From NCBI GenBank assembly GCA_009733575.1, contig ML770237.1:1-13229 (forward strand): a stretch of DNA of 13,229 nt, given 5' to 3'. The stretch is from Gymnopus androsaceus JB14. Lineage: Eukaryota > Basidiomycota > Agaricomycetes > Agaricales > Omphalotaceae. Position numbers and translations under genes: made by a program. The notes under the pieces were generated by a model that saw nothing but the letters and a program-made list of their open reading frames with translations, was not told where the DNA came from and searched no databases. This document shows positions 8,956 through 13,229 of the stretch, one piece after another. Each line of letters begins with the position of its first letter. The stretch's first letter is position 1.

Positions 8956-9621
8956 TATTGAAGATCCACTATTGTATGGTAAGTGCACTAAGTATACCCA
9001 ACTGTAAGCCATGAAGTGTACGGCTATACTTGAAAAAAATACATAAGTTGACCAGCAAGCATGGGTATGCATTAATATATCATATATATTGATACTCGAT
9101 GAAGGAAAATACTTTATAAAGGTCCGTCGTTCGAGGTTGTGCGGAAACACGGTCCGTTGGCGCTAAACCGGCGCTTAGCCCGTACTCATTGCTCAAAACG
9201 ATGGGCTCAAGCGGTCAGATGAACCACGATATGTGCCGGACCTATCGGAAATGCACCTAATACACTGTATAAGGTAGGCAGTCCATTTTTTGCTCAAGTA
9301 TTCAATGGTGGACTAATGTTATATATATTTGTCAGTTTGTGTGCCGGCTACCCTTAAAACTCGAGTTTATTGCTATTCATGTACATGATGGACATTATTA
9401 TGTATATATCTTTCAATGTGTCTAATTTTTTAAAGTAAGTATGGTGTTCATAATGGGTGAGGAGGCGGGGAGAGTTGAGAGTGAGCGGGGAGGATGAGCA
9501 GGATCCGCGCCATGATGCATACCAAGCCTTGAAGCATGCAGTGTTGGGTTCCTGACTCACCTGCCAGTCAGTAGTATGAATATCTAAGTATTCTGCATTG
9601 TCAATTTATGACCTACTCAGT

Positions 9622-9702
9622 TACAGCTGATCACAAATTTGTAGCATACTTTTCGAAAAACACTCCTTACTGATTTTGTTTACATCCAAACAAAATGACG
9701 TA
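9622..9702 (+). repeat. Internal inverted repeat, left arm
   Basis: This 81-bp arm starts TACAGCTGATCAC and pairs with 10063-10143. I count four differences, all transitions, and three of them convert CpG to TpG or CpA. Each arm contains its own small palindrome, ATTTTGTTT-(6)-AAACAAAAT (9673-9696). No target duplication was seen outside TACAGCTG, so I cannot tell whether this is a nested foldback element or a native part of the CACTA interior. Confidence 0.75.
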
Positions 9703-10062
9703 CCTAGCTCCACAACTATTGTACCGGTGTTATAGTCTATACCATACCATTGTACTCTTATGCCATGGGCAACTATCGATATGTTCATCCTACTGCCAAG
9801 CGTAAAATCTTTAATACTCGCGTGCAAACTTCATTCATGTTTCCCAGTTGACAGTCAGCAGGCTGAAGGCTGGGTTTAGACATTTTAGACAATGTTCTGA
9901 CATTCAGAAACTTGGAAGAGTTCATCTGTATCAACACTCAAGTATATATTTGCAGAATTGCCGAGGAAAGTATTTTACAGTTGAGTTGCTGTCGAGGAAA
10001 CCCAAGGAATAGGCAGGTGACCGCGAAGTGGCTGGTTAACGCTGGTGGAGTAGTGGAGCAAA

Positions 10063-10143
10063 GTGCGTCATTTTGTTTGGATGTAAACAAAATCAGTAAG
10101 GAGCGTTTTTCAAAAAGTATGCTACAAATTCGTGATCAGCTGT
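10063..10143 (-). repeat. Internal inverted repeat, right arm
   Basis: It is the reverse complement of 9622-9702, about 360 bp away. It ends CAGCTGTA. The shared translation (SFCLDVNKISKE on opposite strands) follows from the inverted repeat and is not evidence of a gene. Confidence 0.75.
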
Positions 10144-10658
10144 ACTTAGGTGACTCGGGCAATCAAACGTAGCATGACATGGGACTATGATGCAAAGTCC
10201 ACCAGAAATATTGCACTCTAATCAGCTCAGCTGTATCCCCCCATACCTGGTATAACAGTATTGGGCTACCGGGCGGATGAGATGAGGTGAAAAATTCGAG
10301 ACATACTGTACTGTAAATCCTGGATGTGCATTAGCGAAGGGATTCATAGAGTCACATGACTGACCGCCCAGTTCCTGCCCAGTCCCTGCCCGGGACCTGG
10401 GTATTAACTTTCCCGAGCGAAAAACAAAATGAATGACGGGTGAAAAAGATAAGATGTTTCCTTATCTTTTTCAGACGGGAAAGATAGTAGATTACCGGCG
10501 AAATTCCGAACGAAAAAGACAATCAATTGCGATATGTTTTTCAGGTGAAATCATATAAGATTCCCGAGCGAAATTTTATCTTTTTCCCAATTTCTTTTTC
10601 CTATGAGAAACATGGTCTTTTTCAACCACGATTCATGCCGAAAAAGGTAACTAATCAC

Positions 10659-11076
10659 AGGACCCCGGAATCTCCTATGGAACCTCCCTCGGCCAGAGGC
10701 CCTAAATGACGCTATGATTTCGGGCTAAATGACGCTATTTCGGACAAGGATCATCACGTGAATCGAAAAAAATCCCCAAATTTTTTAAAAAATTCCAAAA
10801 AATCACCCAACCAGTTATACGTACATTTACATGTCTCCTTTACTTATACGTATTAGAAGTATCAGAAGCTGAATGCCAACGCTTCATCTTGGCGCCATTC
10901 TCAAAGGTCAAAATTTTCGGTTCGGCGCTGACGCGCCGGCTCAAATGACGCTATGGGCGGACAAGGACCAAACTTTTTCGCTTCAAATGACGCTATATTT
11001 GGACAAGGATTTCGCTCAAATCTGGCCCTAAATGACGCTATTTCGAGGGAGGTTCCATAGGAGATTCCGGGGTCCT
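10659..11076. mobile_element. hAT-like non-autonomous element (MITE) with 8-bp target duplication
   Basis: The 418-bp element sits in the right CACTA arm. Its ends are perfect 33-bp inverted repeats (10659-10691 and 11044-11076), beginning AGGACCCCGGAATCTCC. It is flanked by a perfect 8-bp duplication CTAATCAC (10651-10658 and 11077-11084). The left CACTA arm and the second element show the same site uninterrupted, which confirms the boundaries. An 8-bp duplication is characteristic of hAT; Mutator-like and P-type elements are alternatives. There is no coding capacity. Unusually, its internal repeats all point the same way. Confidence 0.92.
10704..11041 (+). repeat. Directional repeat array AAATGACGCTAT inside the hAT-like element
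   Basis: Exact AAATGACGCTAT occurs five times, all on the + strand: 10704, 10727, 10943, 10985 and 11030 (start positions). Three of them (10727, 10943, 10985) are followed after 3-4 bases by GGACAAGGA (10742, 10959, 11001), giving a 24-26 bp module. The spacing is irregular. Such arrays are usually transposase- or host-factor-binding sites, but in a short inverted-repeat element they are normally arranged symmetrically. Confidence 0.85.
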
Positions 11077-11137
11077 CTAATCACGACAATGATTTCGCTA
11101 ATTATTTCGCCCGTTATTGTTTGGCGCTGGCGTAGTG

Positions 11138-11284
11138 ACAGTAATCTCAATGCTTGATCGACCGGAGGTTCAGATCTCAGAGTCGACACCCGGGATCATT
11201 CGAATGACTTCATTGAGACCTCTCCATGCAATTCGCCGCGTACCCACAGAAACTTTGGTGGAGATTTTCTCGGAGTGATATCGT
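11138..11284 (-). pseudogene. Minus-strand coding candidate, copy 1, 5' fragment between two CACTA elements
   Basis: This 147-bp piece of host sequence continues the 6424-8482 segment on the other side of the CACTA insertion, as the uninterrupted copy at 13111-13229 shows. On the minus strand it reads through without a stop for about 36 codons (YHSEKISTKVS, then GLNEVIRMIP). It differs from copy 2 by two indels: a stretch of about 32 bp present only in copy 2 and about 11 bp present only here. It is cut at 11285 by the second CACTA element. Confidence 0.35.
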
Positions 11285-12100
11285 CACTACGCCCAGCGCA
11301 AAACAATAACGGGCGAAATAATTAGCGAAATCATTGTCGTGATTAGTTACCTTTTTCGGCATGAATCGCGTTGAAAAAGACCATGTTTCTCATAGGAAAA
11401 AGAAATTGGAAAAAGATAAAATTTCGCTCGGAATCTTATATGATTTCACCTGAAAAACATATCGCAATTGATTGTCTTTTTCGTTCGGAATTTCGCCGGT
11501 AATCTACTATCTTTCCGTCTGAAAAAGATAAGGAAACATCTTATCTTTTTCACCCGTCATTCATTTTGTTTTTCACTCGGGAAAGTTAATACCCAGGTCC
11601 CGGGCAGGGACTGGGCGGTCAGTCATGTGACTCTATGAATCTCTTCGCTAATGCACATCCAGGATTTACAGCACAGTATGTCTTGAATTTTTCACCTCAT
11701 CTCATCCGCCCGGTAGCCCAATACTGTTATATCAGGTATGGGGGGATACAGTTGTATTGAAGATCCACTATTGTATGGTAAGTGCACTAAGTAATACCAA
11801 ATGTAAGCCATGAAGTGTACGGCTATACTTGAAAAAAATACATAAGTTGACCAGCAAAGCATGGGTATGCATTAATATATCATATATATTGATACTCGAT
11901 GAAGGAAAATACTTTATAAAGTCCGTCGTTCGAGGTTGTGCGGAAACACGGTCCGTTGGCGCTAAAACCGGCGCTTAGCCCGTACTCATTGCTCAAAACG
12001 ATGGGCTCAAGCGTTCAGATGAACCACGATATGTGCCGGACCTATCGGAAATGCACCTAATACACTGTATAAGGTAGGCAGTCCATTTTTTGCTCAAGTA
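11285..12100. mobile_element. Second CACTA-like element, truncated
   Basis: It matches 8483-9300 in the same orientation from its CACTACGCC end. At 12100 it stops abruptly and joins the duplicated host segment, so about 1.8 kb including the right arm is missing. Its left flank is ATATCGT. Differences from the first element are mostly single-base changes in short homopolymers (for example GGG/GG, CCC/CC, AA/AAA) plus a few substitutions. The loss reflects the duplication breakpoint rather than end-specific excision. Confidence 0.93.
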
Positions 12101-13229
12101 CTAATATCTGAGTCAGTCTGACTGGGAGATGCAAAGATTATCTGCCTCTCCTCTTGCCCCTGCTGCTGGCTCCGAGTACCAAGCCATAAGTATTCCTCAA
12201 TGAATTTGACAGCTTTCAGCAATTCCTCATCAGAGTGGCATGATAAGCAGTGGTGCAAAGCGGATTCTGTAAATCTATGATGTCCAGTCAGAGGGAAAAA
12301 ATCGAGCAAGTAACAAAAAGATATGTCTTACATATAGAGTAACATCTTTTCACAGGCCTGCCCAAAAGCCCCCGACTCTTGAACAATAAACAAAACTGCC
12401 ACTCCATCCTTGCTCCATCCTCCCTTTTGGATTGTCGATCGCCATGGCATTGAGCTATCAAGTTCGCTATGGGTGCAGGAGTAACAAGGAGTAGGGCAGG
12501 CACCTCTGCGAAGGCAACCCGAGTCTGTGACACCTCCGGCATTTTCAAAAGTATTCTCTTGCAGCGGGACCAGCTATGCAGAGAACGACGCCGATGATAC
12601 TGTCTATGCCTTCGCCATTAATGGCTCGTCAAGTCCAAGTCTACTTTTGGACGCCATTCAATAGACAAGGGCAAGGACAGGGACAAGGGCAAGCTCAAAT
12701 TCATAGATGATGGCACGGTATACCTTTCGCGTCGTGACTCCTTCAACTTCTGCGTCGTTGGGCTCATCGTATAATTCAAAGGAGATAACTTCCTGCTCCC
12801 ACGGGCCACCGAGGTCTCAGTAAAGGACGTCGCATGAGACGTTTCTCCGTATGTAGAAGGTTTCTTCAACTGTACGAAGCAGCTGATTTGGGTCGGGACC
12901 GTGACATATGGGAGAGGAACAATTCGGGAGAGCGGAAGACACGCGTGGCGTCAACTTGCTAAGCGCTTATTCAATCATGAATTAGCGCCCCTTCTTTTGA
13001 CAAGTCTTAGTAAACCAATGATAAAGACATCCCATTTAGCGTTCCTGTACCTCCAGAGGTCATTGGTTCTGAGCAATTTGCTCAAATGCAACGACGCTTC
13101 GATTCAGGCGACAGTAATCTCAATGCTTGATCAGCGTCTCGAGATTTGCTCGAGATGCTGAAAGCTGAGACCGGAGGTTCAGATCAACCGGGATCATTCG
13201 AATGACTTCATTGAGACCTCTCCATGCAA
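12101..13229. repeat. Tandemly duplicated host segment, copy 2 (empty CACTA site)
   Basis: It matches 7465-8482 joined directly to 11141-11231. The first CACTA element and its duplicated ACA are cleanly absent at 13111-13113, with no excision footprint, so this copy appears never to have been occupied. It runs off the right edge of the window. A palindromic stretch, TCTCGAGATTTGCTCGAGA, near 13136 is present only in this copy. Confidence 0.95.
12101..13229 (-). pseudogene. Decayed minus-strand coding candidate, copy 2, 3' truncated
   Basis: In this uninterrupted copy one minus frame can be followed from the window edge to the breakpoint without a register change. It contains about nine internal stops over some 375 codons. 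Landmarks in order are NEVIRMIPVDLNLRSQLSAS, VVAFEQIAQNQ, LYHWFTKTCQKKG, VEETFYIRRNVSCDVL, FELYDEPNDAEVEG, CLRRGACPTPCYSC and HHCLSCHSDEELLKAVKFIE. The family is not recognised. Chance would give roughly twice as many stops, so the support is moderate. It lacks the 3' kilobase present in copy 1. A 57-bp intron-like piece (GTAAGA...CTGAC...CATAG; 7639-7695 in copy 1) is in frame and need not be spliced. Confidence 0.35.

Larger units (their letters stand above)
8956..10228. other. CACTA-like element interior, non-coding
   Basis: This is AT-rich internal sequence without a supportable protein. Part of it (8956-9300) is also present in the second element (11756-12100). Tracts include ATATATCATATATAT near 9076. 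It holds the inverted pair 9622-9702/10063-10143 described separately. Frames of 60-86 codons here are short and show no conserved motif. Confidence 0.6.
8483..11137. mobile_element. CACTA-like non-autonomous DNA transposon (complete, with nested insertion)
   Basis: The element begins CACTACGCCAGCGCCAAAC and ends with the reverse complement (GTTTGGCGCTGGCGTAGTG). It is flanked by a 3-bp duplication ACA (8480-8482 and 11138-11140). The other host copy carries the unoccupied site with a single ACA at 13111-13113, so both ends are proven. Terminal CACTA and a 3-bp target duplication define the CACTA (EnSpm) superfamily. Its arms of about 470 bp are rich in CTTTTTC/GAAAAAG motifs in both orientations, as expected for subterminal transposase-binding repeats. 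The interior (8956-10228) has no recognisable transposase, so it is non-autonomous. Plavaka-type relatives common in fungi cannot be excluded. Confidence 0.9.
10229..11137 (-). repeat. Right terminal inverted arm of CACTA-like element, split by nested insertion
   Basis: It is the reverse complement of 8483-8955 in two pieces, 10229-10658 and 11077-11137. The gap is exactly the hAT-like element plus one copy of its target duplication. The last bases CGTAGTG mirror the left CACTACG. Open frames in this interval, such as 10527-10709, are by-products of the inverted arm and not genes. Confidence 0.9.

Noticed and set aside
12618..12869. Serine/leucine-rich minus-strand frames duplicated at 7982-8314 and 12618-12869
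   Set aside because: The low-complexity tail comes from a degenerate 6-bp DNA repeat, and a different minus frame over the same interval looks more protein-like. Identity of the copies only reflects the recent duplication.
6424..13229. All internal stops of the minus frame could come from CAA, CAG or CGA by C-to-T change, suggesting repeat-induced point mutation
   Set aside because: Every stop codon can be derived this way, so the observation carries no information by itself.
1..13229. CRISPR array, bacterial operon or phage-defence system
   Set aside because: There is no regularly spaced repeat array, ribosome binding site pattern or gene cluster in the window.

Overview
This looks like a gene-poor, repeat-rich stretch of a eukaryotic genome, most likely a filamentous fungus, though nothing in the window fixes the taxon. 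There are no tightly packed genes or operons and no long intact reading frame. Nearly everything that can be supported is a transposable element, a duplication or a decayed sequence. No RNA gene, CRISPR array or complete protein gene was found.

Left third (1-5990). A short inverted-repeat element (1-247, MITE-like) is followed by two diverged direct copies of one unit, about 262-2480 and 2921-5985. Unit 2 carries roughly 0.94 kb that unit 1 lacks (about 3362-4302). That extra piece holds a cluster of five hairpins (3961-4159) and a broken frame with a weak zinc-knuckle-like motif. Divergence between the units is uneven: a core (1190-1440 versus 4709-4960) is almost identical while its flanks are clearly diverged. 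The core lies in a + strand frame with the same in-frame stops in both copies. Substitutions fall about equally on all codon positions, so I see no sign of protein-level selection since the duplication.

Right two thirds (6424-13229). A decayed minus-strand coding candidate (6424-8482, continuing at 11138-11284) is split by a well-defined 2,655-bp CACTA-like element (8483-11137). That element has terminal CACTA/TAGTG, inverted arms of about 470 bp and a 3-bp target duplication. Nested in its right arm is a 418-bp hAT-like non-autonomous element (10659-11076) with perfect 33-bp terminal inverted repeats, a perfect 8-bp target duplication and an internal directional repeat array. A second CACTA-like copy (11285-12100) is cut off internally. 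It is fused to a second copy of the host segment (12101-13229), which carries the uninterrupted empty site of the first CACTA element.

These nested breaks give an order of events: insertion of the second CACTA copy, tandem duplication with a breakpoint inside it, insertion of the first CACTA copy into the left duplicate only, then insertion of the hAT-like element. No transposase frame is recognisable, so all elements here look non-autonomous. I did not find a convincing new biological system. The best leads are the directional 12-bp/9-bp repeat modules in the hAT-like element, the hairpin cluster, and the unevenly conserved core of the left duplication.
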